Shown piece by piece: positions 1 through 12,242 of a DNA stretch of 64,000 nucleotides; the first letter of the stretch is position 1, and every line of letters begins with the position of its first letter. The notes under the pieces were generated by a model. It made no database searches and was not told the DNA's origin. It worked only from the letters and a program-made list of their open reading frames with translations. The translations under genes and the position numbers were made by a program. The stretch is from Epichloe hybrida. Its lineage: Eukaryota > Ascomycota > Sordariomycetes > Hypocreales > Clavicipitaceae. The stretch spans positions 1,488,001 to 1,552,000 of the forward strand of contig JAFEKR010000005.1 in NCBI GenBank assembly GCA_019022495.1, in the 5' to 3' direction.

Positions 1-2483
1 GGAGTGTAGATGTGCTAATAGTAATTAACTTAGGAGAAAGGGGGCTAGCATAGAGCTGCCACTACCTAAATATAGGAATAGGATAGTTTAACGTTTAGAG
101 CGGTGAGAATAACCCTACGACGGACTAGAACTAATTTAAATATCTAGATAATACAAAATACTATAATAAAATTATAAGCCTTATCCCTAGTAATAAAGTT
201 ACTTAGGTGTAGTGTATTACTAAAGCTATTACTAGATAGGTAGTGGACCGCGCCTAAGCTGAAGTAAAGGCAATAAACTATAATAATAGTAATATTTATA
301 CTACTAAAGAAGCCCTTAAATAAGCCCTTAAAGAGGCTATTAAAGAAGGAGCTAAAGGAAGTAATACTCTAACCTAGGTAAGCATTACTACTAGCCTAGC
401 CCCTAAATAAATAAATAACTTACCTCCCCCCCTCTAGATCCCTAGTAAATAGGACTAAGAGGTACTTATTAAAGGGAATACTATCTAGGAATCGCTCTAG
501 TCTAGGGGCGCGGAAGACATGGTAATAGTAGTAAACAGAACTATAGGCTAGACTATAGTAGTAGTAGCTAGAAGACTCCCTAGTAAGGATATAATTATTA
601 CCTTTAAAGGAAATGCTACCTAATATAGAGAAGACTAAAAATGGATTACTAAAGCATTTAGGCTAGAGGTAACCCTTCACTATTATATACTTAGCGTTAT
701 TATTAAAGGATTCCTAACTAAATATACCTCTCTTAAGAACCTAGTAATAGAAATCGGAAAGGCTAATAAGGTAAATATAGTGAAAGTGATAGTAAGATAA
801 CCCTAGGGCAAAGGCGCCTAAAGAACTACTCTAATACTAGGCCTAGCTAAAGTAGAAGATACTAATAAGATATGCTAAGATAGTATAGTCTTTAAAGCAA
901 AGCTTTTCTGAACTAAACTATATAATAAGACCTTATAACCCTGATAGTACTATAATTGCTTCTAAACTAGCTACATAGCTAAGTTCTATAAGGTAACACT
1001 AAGGTATAGTAGGTGTAGAGCTAGCTGTTATAAGGATAGAGAGTTCTCCTGCCTAGTAAAAGATAGATAAGTAAAAGAGAACTATATCCTATGCTCTAGA
1101 CTATACCTAGCCTAGTTAAGGGACTATCCTATTCTAAAAGAGAAGTAAAATACTACTAAAGTAAGATATCTTAAATAGCCCTCCCGCTTTACTACCTACT
1201 CCCTAAGTAAAGGCTTAACTATACCCTATAAGAGACCTAGTATAGCAGTAGAACCTATTATTATAGTAAGTAAAAAGAGAGAATGCCCTATAAATACAGA
1301 ATAAAGCGCTAAATAACTAAGATTAGGAAGCATTAGATAGTACATAGAGTAACTTAGAGCTAGAATAAAGCTAGCATAAGATAGTAGTAACTAATAACCC
1401 CCCTGATTAATATAATAATGTTATAAGTCCTTTTCTAGAATATAAATAAGAAGAATAAACTAGTACATATAGCGCTCTGTTACTAGACTAATATAGACGT
1501 GATTATAATCTAAGAATAGGAACACATAAGAAACCCGTGGCCCCTAGTACTAGGCCTTGCCTAGTTCTAACTTATGTATTATAATAAATATAACATAGTA
1601 TATATAAATAAGAAATATAGAGTAGGGTTATGGTTAGCCTAGGGAGGGACTAACTAGTTACTAGTAAAGCTATAAGGAGTTAATATTTACTCCCTTTACT
1701 TAGAGGGATATAGTAATAACTAGAACACCCTTATTTACATAATTAACCTAGAGAAGCCCTATAACTAAAGTGTATTTGTAGGTGACTTTAACTAAAAGCA
1801 CCCCCTCTAGGATAAGCTAGATAGGAAAACTAATAGAGCGGATAAACTACTAGAGTTTATAGACTAGTAGAGGCTTAGACTTATTATACCCTAGGGTAAG
1901 CTTATAAGATAACATAAAGATAATAAAGATAGCACTATTAATCTAGCATAGGCTACGCTAGACATTAGAGTCTACTATAAAGGCACTAAAGATATCCCTA
2001 GATCTAACTATATCCTATAACTAATTAGCATCTTTAATAAATGGTAGGAAGCTATCTCCTAGGTCCTTAGATATATATAGGGAGCTATAAACTAACTATA
2101 TATAAAGGCAGAGGCCGCGATTAGACTCTAGCCTAAGAACGCGCTAGACCTATGTAATAAAGAGGGAATAAATAACTACGTAATATAGCTTATTATAAGC
2201 CTATAATAGATTATGGATAAGGTAGTCCTAAAGAAGGCCTAGGGACTCCCTAGCCTAAAGGTATAGTAGTTAAGGAAAGCCTAAGAGTTAGTTAGTAAAG
2301 CGAGGTAAGCTAAGAGATAATGGAAATGCCAGAGGACTGACGTAAACTAGTAAGCCTATACTAAGGCGGATAAGGACTAAGAACGCGTTATAAGGGAAGA
2401 GAAAAGAAACGTATAGAGGGATGTATTATAAAAGGCTAATATATAGGAAAAAGACAGAGGGGTCTAGAGGCTTAAGAGCAGAG

Positions 2484-2640
2484 CATCACATTACATTACA
2501 TTACATTGTGTAATGTTTGTAATGTAATGTAATTATTACACATTACATTACATTACACATTACATTACATTACATTACACCCCCCTTTCACACATTACAT
2601 TACATTACACCCCCCTTTCACACATTACATTACATTACAT
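2484..2640. repeat. CATTA/TTACA subterminal repeats of the hAT-like element
   Basis: Dozens of CATTA pentamers occur, including two copies of a longer unit containing ACACCCCCCTTTCACAC (near 2577 and 2608). A shorter CATTA tract sits at the other end (about 4363-4420). Unlike the surrounding sequence, the tract keeps many CA dinucleotides. Confidence 0.8.
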
Positions 2641-2869
2641 GTAATTATTTGTAATTAAATGTAATTATTTTTTATTTTTTAATATTTAGGTAAAGTAATT
2701 AGAAATTAATAGTAAGAAATAACTTAAATAATTAGAAAAGTATATATTAGGTTTCTTAAAATATAGATTAAGGTTAAATTACTATACTAATCTTAATTAT
2801 AACTTATAAAACTAATAAAACTTACTTTTTAAGCTTATTTCTTAGAAAAATATTAAAAACTTACTTTTA

Positions 2870-3740
2870 AGTATACTTATTTTAATAGAAAATCATATAT
2901 ATTTAAGTAAATAAGCTATAAAGAAGTACTATAATTTATAAGGCTTACTTTAAACTTACTTTTAAGTATACTTTCTTTTTAATAAAAAATCATATACATC
3001 TAAGCAAATAAGCTATTAAGAAGTTAATACTATAATTAGTTAGACCCACTTTAGACCCACTTTTAAGTATACTATCTTTCTAAGAGAAAATTATAAATAT
3101 CTAAGCAAATAAGCTATTAAGAAGTTAATATTATAATTAGTAGGACCCACTTTAGATCCACTTTTATATATACTTCTTTTTAATAAAAAATCATATATAT
3201 CTAAGTAAATAAGCTATAAAGAAGTTAATACTATTATTAGTAAGGCCCACTTTAGACCCACTTTTATATTTACTTTCTTTTTAATAGAAAAATTATATAT
3301 ATCTAAGTAAATAAGCTATTAAGAAGTTAGTACTATAATTAGTAAGACCCACTTTAGACCCACTTTTATATATACTTTCTTTTTAATAAAAAAATTATAT
3401 ATATCTAAGTAAATAAGCTATTAAGAAGTTAGTACTATAATTAGTAAGACTTACTTTAGACCTACTTTTAAGTATACCTTCTTTTTAAGAGAAAATTATA
3501 AATATCTAAGTAAATAAGCTATTAAGAAGTTAATACTATAATTAGTAAGACTTACTTTTATATATACCTCCTTTTTAAGAGAAAATCATAAATATCTAAG
3601 CAAATAAGCTATAAATAAGCTATAAATAAGTTATACTATTTAGTAATACTTACTTTTAAACTTACTTTAGAAAATACCTCTCTTTTAAAAGAAAATTATA
3701 TATAACTAAGTAAATAAGCTATAAATAAGCTAATTATATT
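2870..3740. repeat. ~100-base tandem repeat array, about nine units
   Basis: Successive units start near 2870, 2966, 3068, 3168, 3267, 3368, 3471, 3560 and 3668. Each reads roughly as a TATACTTTCTTTTTAATA-type start, an AAATCATATATATCTAAG block, AAATAAGCTATTAAGAAG, then ACCCACTTTAGACCCACTTT. Unit length is 89-108 bases. Differences between units are mostly C/T or G/A changes, consistent with RIP acting on tandem copies. The array lies wholly inside the hAT-like element. Confidence 0.8.
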
Positions 3741-6700
3741 ATAAATAAACCTTATTTTTATACTTAATTTTAATTTATACCTTAAATATACTATATTATT
3801 ATTTTATAGATTTAAATTCTTATAAACCTAGATAACTTATAAGCTTTTTAATTACCTTTACTAAAAAGAAATAAACTTTTATTTTTTATAAGTATAATAT
3901 TTATTTATTAATTCTAAAAAATTAGATTTTATATCCTATCTTAAATTAATTAACTTTAAATAATATAGGCTTCTTAAAGATTTCTTTATTAGTCCTTAAT
4001 ATAATTATTTAGACTTATAATATATTATTTTATATTAAATTTAAAAGTATATATAGGGTATTATTTAGTAAAATAAACACTTAGGTTAAATAATACAATA
4101 TTAAATCTTAGAAATTAGATTTATTAGTATTTCAAGATCTTATAATATAGAAAAAAACTCAAGGATTTCTATTTTTCTCTTAAACCTATATAATATACCC
4201 TATACCCTAATATATAACTAATAATCTAAAACTAAGGAAACTTAAATAATTTATAGTAAATAAACTAAAATAGTAATTAAATTAACGCTAATATTAACTT
4301 AATAAAGAAAAATCTATATAATATTATAAGATCTTAATATACCCCACTTTTATTTTCCCCTAACATTACATTACACATTACATCCAAACCCCAAATATTA
4401 CATTAGACTACATTACATTCCATGCTCTGCTTAAGAGATAGGCCTAGCTTCGAAGCTAGGCCCCCCTGGAGCTCCCTAGACTCCCTAAGCTAAAAAGAAG
4501 CGAAAACAACCTTAACCTAGCCACTACATATAATAATAAGGCTAGCGTACTAGCATAAAGATTCTTCCCTAAGCTAATAGCAGACCTCTTGCATATACTA
4601 GACCTCTCCTTCCTAGAGCTAGAAAACACACTATTACTAGATAAAGAATAATTTAGGTAAGAGGAGATTAATAATATCCTAGTAAATATAGCTAGTTAGA
4701 AGGCACTAGGGGATAATAAACTCCTAGTAGGCCTTATTAAAGCCTGTGATAACCTAGCTAAAGATGCTATAGCTAGGCTCCTAAATATAGTTTTAGAAAT
4801 AGGATACTTCCTAGCCTGCTTCTAAACTATAAGGGTAGTAGTAATTAGGAAACCTAGTAAAACTACTAAGGAAATAAGGAGAGCTAATATATAGAGACTA
4901 ATCTTGCTACTTAATATAGTAGGAAAGATTATAGAAGTAGTAATAGTAAAGCAACTTATAGCCTTTACTAAGGTAAAGGGGCTACTCCCTAAACTCTAGA
5001 TAGGTAATAGGATAAATAGATTAATAGAAACTATAATAAGAGTCCTTATTAAATATATTAGGGAGGCCTAGGGTAGGGGTAGTATTACCTCGCTAGTGTA
5101 AATAGATATATCTTTAGTGTTTAATAGAGTTAGCTACCTATACCTAATATACTTGCTTATAAAGATAGGAGTCCTATAATAGCTAATAGTAGTAATATAA
5201 AGCTTCCTTATAATAGAATAAGCTAGCTTAGCTTTAATAAAGGGCTCTCTAGACTATTTATAATTAAGGCTAGTACCCTATAGGGTTTACCTCTCTCCCT
5301 AATTCTCTTCTTACTTTACTTAGTAAAGCTTTATATTTACCTCTAGGCTATTCTAGGTATAGTAGCTATAGGATTTGTAAATAATATAAATATAGTAGCC
5401 TTTAGTAAGAATATAGTATAGACCTAGAGGAGACTAGAAGCTATATAAAAGATCTATAAGAAATAGGTAAAGTAAGTAGGAGTTAAGTTTAACCTAGCTA
5501 AAACTAAACTTATATACTTTAGTAAGTCCTATAGACCTCCCTAGGCTAGAGTTTAACTTAGAGTAAAGGAGATAGTGCTTATAGAATTATATAGATTCCT
5601 AGGAGTATAGGTTAATAGAAAACTTAACTAGAGTGCCTATAGAAATATCCTTAAGGGTAAGTTAGCCTAGTAGTAGCTTATACTCTCTAAGCTAGTAGTA
5701 TTAGCCTAGGGATATAGCTTTAGAGATACTAGACTTCTATATATATAGGTAGTCTAGCCTATTCTTACCTATAGAGTAAGCGCTTACTATACCCTTACTA
5801 AGAAGGGAGAAAAGCTAAGAGGAGTAGTAAAAAGCTTTATAGTAAATTAATTAGCTTACCTCTAGATTATTATAAGGGCGTTTAAGGCTATACCTATTAT
5901 ATAACTAGAGGTTAAGACCTATATCCTCCCCCTTAACCTTTACCTAAATAAGATAAAGCAGAGGTTTAAAGATAGAATTGTTAATAGTAGGATAGTAAGG
6001 ATAATTTAAGCTATAGCTAACTTAGTTATAATAGTACTATACTATAGAAGAAGACCCTTACTTATTAATAATAAGCTAGATATAGATATAAATAAGGAAT
6101 AGAAGAAATGTTAGGAGGACTAGTATAATAAGGAGAGGCTAGCCTAGAGTAAATACATTAGAGAACTAACTAAAGACTAACTACCCTCCTATAACCTAAA
6201 GGAAATCTAGGAATTTCACACTAATATAGATAAGTATATCTCTTTAATAATCATCTAACTACACATAGGAAAGATAGGCCTAAATAAGTTCCTGTTCTAA
6301 AGAAAGGTTCCTAGGGTGGTTTTACCTTTATATAGCTGTGGTTAAGCTATAGAAGACTAATACTACATACTAGTTAATTATAGCAAATATAACTATAGGT
6401 AACCTTAGTAGTAATAGCCTGCTAACGCATAGGAGGCGAGGCTAGCCCTAAACAAACCTTAAAAAGCAAAATATTTAGCTAAATAGTTCCTTAGCATAAG
6501 ATAACTCTAATATTACTTATTAGCATAGGAGCTAGCTATAAGATAGCTTAGAATACCTCTAGACCTAGGCTAACTTTGTTAACAGATAGAAAACCTCCTA
6601 ATTACAAATCTAGTATAAGGGACGGAATAGATAGTGTAGGTATAGAGGTAGGCTAGGGGAGAGACTAATTTTATAATTTATAATTATAATAAAGAATATT

Positions 6701-7780
6701 TAGGTCTAGAACTATTATTAGATTAATTTTAACTATAAACTCTAGGTATTATAAGTCCTACTAGCCTACTACTACCCCTACTCTAGACTAAAATTAAGCC
6801 ACTACCTTATTTCTCCTCTAGGAGGGGGGTTATACCTATAGCCACCTAGTTGTAACTCTTTATAGGGATAATAGCAAGTAAGAGATAGTTTATCTCCATT
6901 ACGCGCGCGTTAAGGTGTGTAAGCTAAAAGATAAGCTTAGTATACTATTCCTTAGAGAAACTAGCCTAGTCTAGGCTTACTACTAAGGCACTTTGTTTCT
7001 TCTTTACCTAATTACTAGCGTAAAGCTTCTTAACCTAGTCCTAGAAGCCTTCTAGAGTCTATTAAGGAGGATATTAGAGCTAGAATAAACCCACCACTAG
7101 GCTAGAGCAGACTTACCTCACCCCTATTAGCTATAGAAGCCTAAGTCTTAACTAACTACTAGTGCTTATTCTAGTTACTAGATATATTTAGCTATATAGC
7201 AGATTAGACATAGAACTAAGCTAGAATAAAGGTAATTATTACCTAGTGGCATTAATAGTTCTAAACCTAATAGTTAAAACACGTGTTAGTAGCCGCCCCT
7301 ATCTAGCAAGTTAGCCCTATTACTAAGCTAGAGCAAGGCTAACTTACTAATAATAAGATAGCACTAATACCTAAGGTCCTAAATTAAATAAGACTCGTAG
7401 GACATATATTAGACTTCTCTTAGTATACTAAGCTAAGGCAAATTAGCAGCAGACTAGGCCTAGAATAGAGGCAAATATAACTTATAAATAAACCCTTTTC
7501 CATTACCTATGCGTATTACTTCTTAGTTATAGACTTCCTTAGGAAGTCCTTATACTTATAGGATTCCTAGGCAGATTAGAGTTAGATAAGTAGTAACACT
7601 AAAGTACTTATAGCTTCTAGCGCTATTATACTAGATTTATTCTAAATCTATAGTAAATATTAGCAAATAACCTAACCCTAGCCTAGGATAGCCTTAAATA
7701 GCTAGAAAGAAAAGAAAAACCTATAGGAAGTTTAATATAAAGAGAAAAAAGAGACTAGGACCCTAGGGGGGGGAGAGCTC

Positions 7781-8380
7781 TCTTTTATACTTATAGAGGG
7801 GGGGGGGGGATAATTTAGATAACTTACTTAAAAACGAAGCATAATATGATTAACAAATCTAATAACACATAAGTAATCTTATCCTAGGACTATACTAGTC
7901 TAGGGCTATAACTACCCTCCCCCTATGCTAATTAAACAAAACTAGGTACTTAGACTTTACTAAATATATAAGGTAAAGGTAAGCTAGAGATAGCTAAAAA
8001 GTAAGGCTATAGAAGAGTTAGCGCGAAAGTGAATAAGAAGTGAATTAACGCTACAAATCTGGATTTACTTTACCCTAGCCTAAAGTAAAGAGACTTAGGA
8101 TAGATATGTTATTACACTAGAATAGGACTAGAAAAGGCTTATTTTATATATTTTTCCTTTCTTTTTTCTTTTTAATAGGATAAGGCTAGCGTAAGCTAGT
8201 AATAAACACCTATAATAGGAAACACACTAAGTAACGCAAACCTGTCACAGGGCTAGCGCTAGCTTGTACACAGATATAAGGGGGTTTTTCTTCCTAGTAT
8301 AGGGTTTTCCCTTTTGACTTAGTAGTAGGAGTACTAGTAATAGCCATCTATAGAGCTAGCTAGCGTAAATAATATATATA
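7781..8380. other. AT-rich transposon-derived spacer, unassigned
   Basis: This stretch has the same TA-rich look as its surroundings, begins just before a G-run near 7800, and has no open frame. I could not assign it to the LINE or to the copia relic that follows. Confidence 0.4.
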
Positions 8381-9494
8381 TATTTAAAAGATCGCTTAGA
8401 AGTTCATTCCTAATATTATTAATAACGAGTTAAAGAGCTTAATTATAGCTCCTCTCCTAATAGCCATAATTTACCTAAATAATAATAAAGCTTTAGATAA
8501 AGAAATTAGCTACTACAGAGTAATTATAGGCTCTTTAGTATACCTTTGTATTATTAGAAGACCTAATATAGTGTTTATAGCTTTAAAGCTAGCCTCTTTT
8601 ATAATAAATCTATTAGTAAAGTATATTAAGCTAGTATAGGGTGCTTTATTATACGCTTAGAACATAAAGAAGTTCTATTTATAATATTTAGGCGTGGATA
8701 GCTTTAATATGTTATTTTCTAGTATAGATACTTTACTTAGTAATAATCCTAAGACTTAGAAGTTAATATAAGGCTATGTCTTTATTATATATAGCGCTAT
8801 AATTAATTAGAAATCTAGAAGGTAATATTATATAATAACTTTAAGCATAGAAGTAAAGCTCTTTACCCTAAATTATAGTGTAAAAGAGCGTATTTCTCTT
8901 AGTAAGCTACTTTATAATATTAACATACGCGTTCCGCTGCTCTTAATTATCTAGTGTAATAATAAGTAAATAATCTAGATTACTAAATATATAGAAGGAA
9001 GGCTTTAAACTAGCCTTAAGCACCTTAATATAAATTAGATATAGATTTAAGAATAGTATATAATAGGTAATATTAAGGTAAATTAAATAAAGACCTCTAA
9101 GATACTTATAAATAGCTTTATAAAGCCTTTATTAGGTTAAATATATAGGGACTTTTACTATAGAATTAGTATAAGGAAGATTCCTACCTAATTATAACAC
9201 TAGAGATTATTTATAATCTCTTCCTATGCCTTAGATTATTAGCTTTAATAGTTATCTTAGCTATAGGGGGTATATTAGGAAGAGCTCCCTAAAGCATTAG
9301 ATATGTAGGCAAGGGGCGCGTATTAACTAGGATAAGATATCAGTAGAAACGAATGTATTAGAAGTACCTCCGTAGACTAGTTATTACCATAGCGCACTGT
9401 GTACCCTTTAGGTATAAAAGTCGGCTACCGTCTGCACCTCTGATTGATCAAATTGAACACTTTTCATCATCTATCTACACCCCTACCTGACACT
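8380..9494 (+). mobile_element. RIP-degraded Ty1/copia relic, 3' end
   Basis: Read through stops, the plus strand gives the C-terminal part of a copia polyprotein. IGSLVYLCIITRPDIVF-like sequence lies near 8520-8575, the RT tail typical of copia. An RNase H stretch follows with GYVFIIYSAII, a degenerate ALSTTEAE-equivalent, an IQCNNK-like segment and a KPLLG-like end near 9120. A purine tract at about 9262-9270 precedes the LTR. The 5' LTR, gag, protease, integrase and most of RT are absent. A second copy of the same end lies inverted at 17075-17928. Confidence 0.7.
9271..9494 (+). repeat. copia LTR, copy 1
   Basis: This 224-base segment starts directly after the G-rich polypurine tract and ends at CCTGACACT. 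Its reverse complement recurs at 17075-17298 with the same length. It holds a TATA-like GGTATAAAAG near 9411. The last ~90 bases show little RIP and are almost identical in both copies. Confidence 0.65.
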
Positions 9495-9840
9495 TAGTCC
9501 GTATCGAAAATCGACTTGCCAACTTTTCCATCGTGACACTTACACTCGACACTCGACACTCGACACTCGACGCTCGACCTGCTGACGATAGTGGCCTTTC
9601 CCGTATCTTCCAGCCACGCCTACATCCCAGCGTGTCTTTGCGCAAAGCTTTCAAATCTGTTTCTTGAATCGAATATCAGGCCATAAGAAGTGGATAAATG
9701 ATGTGTGCTTAAAACGATGAGTCCGCAGCAGGGCTAACCGAGTGATTCGAGACGGCCGCTTGGGAAATAGAGGGAGAAATCCACGCATTCTGAAGCCTTC
9801 ATTTCTCACCATTTACACACTCCTCCGCTAGCGCAAAAGA
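9495..9840 (+). promoter_or_regulatory. upstream region of the permease gene, with ACTCGAC repeats
   Basis: This 346-base spacer joins the copia LTR to the permease start codon. It contains five tandem 7-mers (ACTCGAC four times, then GCTCGAC) at 9544-9578. Base composition is back to normal here. The nearest TATA-like sequence is the one inside the LTR, so a transposon-derived promoter is possible but unproven. Confidence 0.45.
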
Positions 9841-12242
9841 ATGGACGACATCTCAATCGACACGGATCAGATCCGGAGTTGGCGATCTATCGTAACATTG
9901 ATTGTCTTCATCCTCACCAGTGCGTACCAACCAGCACGTACCAACCGGCACGAGTTTCTGGAGAAGCCGGGGCCTGGCCATATGAATTATGCCAACTTGA
10001 TTCTCTAACTTTCCTAGACACTATCGTCCTTGTACCATTTCACATACCGCTATATATTCCACGGCAGGCTTGGAATATACTCCTCGATTTGCTGAGCCAT
10101 CTACGCATAATAGCACCTAGGGGAAGCACCTCTCAAGATGATGCCGACGCCGACGGCGAGAACGGCAAGCTCAAGCCTTGGGTGAGATTCAATTTCCCCA
10201 TGAATATGGTCACCGCACCACTCATAGCCGACTTATTCCTACTCGCCATTTTGGCAATTGGTCGGAGGGAAGTCCACGACGGGATCATTGGCGCAGACAA
10301 CATTTCTCCCATTGATATCATGGTCTTCTTCATTACCTTGGCCTACATCGCCATCTCTATCGATGCATCTGGGCTCATTCGGTATTTGGCTTTCAAGATT
10401 TTGCAGTGGGGAGGTAAAGTCGGCCATAGGCTCTTCTTCTTCCTCTACACGTTCTTCTTCATCATTGGCAGCTTCATCGGCAACGACCCCATCATCTTGT
10501 CAGGCACCGCCTTCTTGGCGTACATGACCAGAGTCTCGAGCAATATCGTGCATCCTCGAGCCTGGATCCACACACAGTTTGCCATCGCCAACATCGCGTC
10601 TGCCATCCTTGTGTCCTCCAATCCAACTAATTTAGTACTCGCCGGGGCGTTTCGGATCCGATTCATCAACTACACGGCAAACATGATCGTTCCAGTGGTA
10701 GTCACCGCGGTGGTTTTGTTCCCTTTCCTTCTCTATGTCGTCTTCGCCGACGAGTCTCTGATACCATCGTCGATCAAGATGCATGAGCTGCCACCAGAAG
10801 CTCGAGCCAAGAAACCAGTCAACCCGAACATCCCTCATGCTCGTGGCCAGACGGAAGAGGAGGAAACTGGTGCTGGGAATGACGAGCAAGGCAAACTGCT
10901 ATCTCTGGAAGAGATCATGAACCCTTTTCTTGACAAGGGTGGCGCTGCATTCGGAGCCATGGTCATGGCAGCGACTCTGATCACCGTTCTCGTCATCAAC
11001 GCCGTCAGCACGGGCACCGAGCCGCACCCCGTCTTCTGGGTAACGCTCCCAGCGGCCTTTGTCATGTTTTGCTGGGACCTTGGCTTCGGATGGTACCGCC
11101 GTGAGGAGACGAGACAAATCGCTCGTAGAGGTCGAATGGAGGTAGAGAAAGCTCGAGCTGAGAGAGCTCTCCGTGAAGAGGAGCAAAGGAGATTATCAAT
11201 TGCTCAAGTCGGTCCCCATGACGGCACAAGCTTTGAGCTCAAGGACCAGAATCTGGCAAATCCGACATCCGATACAGGAGGCCAAGATAACACTTGGCAA
11301 ACACCGCCAGCTATCATGATATCGGAAAACACAGATGGCACGGCAATCATGAGCAGCTCATCAAGCGAATCCATACCATCACACAGAACCACGAAGTCCG
11401 ACGATGCAAAACGACAAGCCCGCGGGGAGAAGAGCGTCGCTCTTGAGAACCCCGACCAAGATCGAAAGACACGTGCATCTCCCACCACCGACAAGCCGGC
11501 CAGGTCATCCGGCGAAGAAATCGATAACACGAGGACAAATTCTTCCGAGCTGTCTTTTCAGCCACACAAGGGTCACACGACCTTGGTGTCCCTGTCAAGA
11601 GATGGTTTCCGCTGGTGCCAGGAGACTTTCCCCACTGCAGCAGCAGTGGTTCTCCATTTGCCTTTTGCTCTAGTGCCGTTCGCATTCGCAATGTTCATTC
11701 TGGTGCAGGCACTGGCCACGAAAGGTTGGATTCCCGTCTTTGCGCACGGGTGGGACCATTGGGTGAGAAAGACGGGGACGGTTGGCGCGATAGGCGGCAT
11801 GGGCTTTCTATCGGCTGTGCTCTCCAACGTAGGTTCGATGCTGGTACAACCTTGTTCCCCCCTCCCTCGAATTTTCGGTTAATCATGAGCATAGTTTGCG
11901 GGAACCAACATCGGGACGACAATTCTCCTCTCCCGCGTGATCCAAACGTGGCAAGCGATCAACACCCAAAGCCAGACGGACATCAGCGATCGCACGTTTT
12001 GGGCTACCGTGTACAGCATGGCAATCGGCGTCAACTACGGCGCGTTCAGCACTGCATTCAGCGCGTCATTGGCAGGGCTTCTTTGGCGAGATATCCTGTC
12101 CCGCAAACGAATATATGTTCATGGCCTGGAGTTCTTTCTGGTCAACTTGCCCATCATTTCGATTTCCATGATTGTCGGATGTGCTGTTCTTACAGGTCAG
12201 GTGTACATCATGCGGAGCGACCGGCCCTACAATCATGATTGA
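9841..12242 (+). CDS. citrate/anion-transporter-like (IT superfamily) permease
   Basis: Three exons, 9841-9919, 10018-11828 and 11895-12242, join in frame to give 745 residues. Intron 1 is 98 bases with CTAAC near its 3' end; intron 2 is 66 bases. The joins restore VFILTNTIVLVPFHIP and LSNFAGTNIGTTILLSR, motifs usual in this fungal family. Many hydrophobic segments lie in the N-terminal half (about residues 15-40 and 85-330, with IGNDPIILSGTAFLAYM and SSNPTNLVLAGAF). A hydrophilic cytosolic loop rich in charge and serine follows (about 375-570), then a C-terminal membrane region. ArsB/NhaD/CitM-type proteins move anions or Na+/H+; the substrate here cannot be told. The alternative unspliced reading starting at 9879 lacks the conserved N-terminus, so I prefer the ATG at 9841. 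The gene lies 347 bases after a copia LTR. Confidence 0.85.

Larger units (their letters stand above)
2479..4429. mobile_element. hAT-like non-autonomous DNA transposon nested in the LINE
   Basis: The element is 1951 bases long. It begins CAGAGCAT and ends ATGCTCTG, a short perfect terminal inverted repeat. Exact 8-base copies of CTTAAGAG flank it (2471-2478 and 4430-4437). An 8-base duplication with CAGAG-type ends is the signature of hAT transposons (family knowledge). Deleting the element and one duplication restores the LINE reading frame across the join. Both ends carry subterminal CATTA/TTACA repeats, which could be transposase binding sites. The interior is very AT-rich, holds a ~100-base tandem array and has no recognisable transposase, so the element is non-autonomous or eroded. 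Confidence 0.75.
1..7780 (+). mobile_element. RIP-degraded Tad1-like LINE relic, split by a nested element
   Basis: No open frame survives, but reading through stops on the plus strand recovers LINE landmarks in order. There is a gag-like zinc knuckle near 945-1035 (CYNCF then paired cysteines) and an apurinic endonuclease near 1500-1900 (IIQEPW-like, then VFVGDFN-like). The reverse transcriptase continues after the insertion at about 4440-5450, with an (L/I)D(I/V)S.VFNRVS-like motif near 5100 and FVNN for FVDD near 5370. A Tad-type C-terminal cysteine motif lies near 6280-6400. TA is in great excess over CA and TG: bases 601-660 hold nine TA, one CA and two TG, as expected for RIP. The left end lies outside the window and the right end is uncertain; 6480-7780 is only loosely assigned. 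The element is non-functional. Confidence 0.65.

Noticed and set aside
2870..3740. Considered as a CRISPR array or centromere core
   Set aside because: There is no spacer-repeat alternation, and the array lies inside a transposon with its own target duplication. Nine units are too few to claim a centromere.
9879..11882. Unspliced permease reading starting at 9879
   Set aside because: Its first ~45 codons are intron and a wrong frame. The ATG at 9841 with two introns restores conserved N- and C-terminal motifs.
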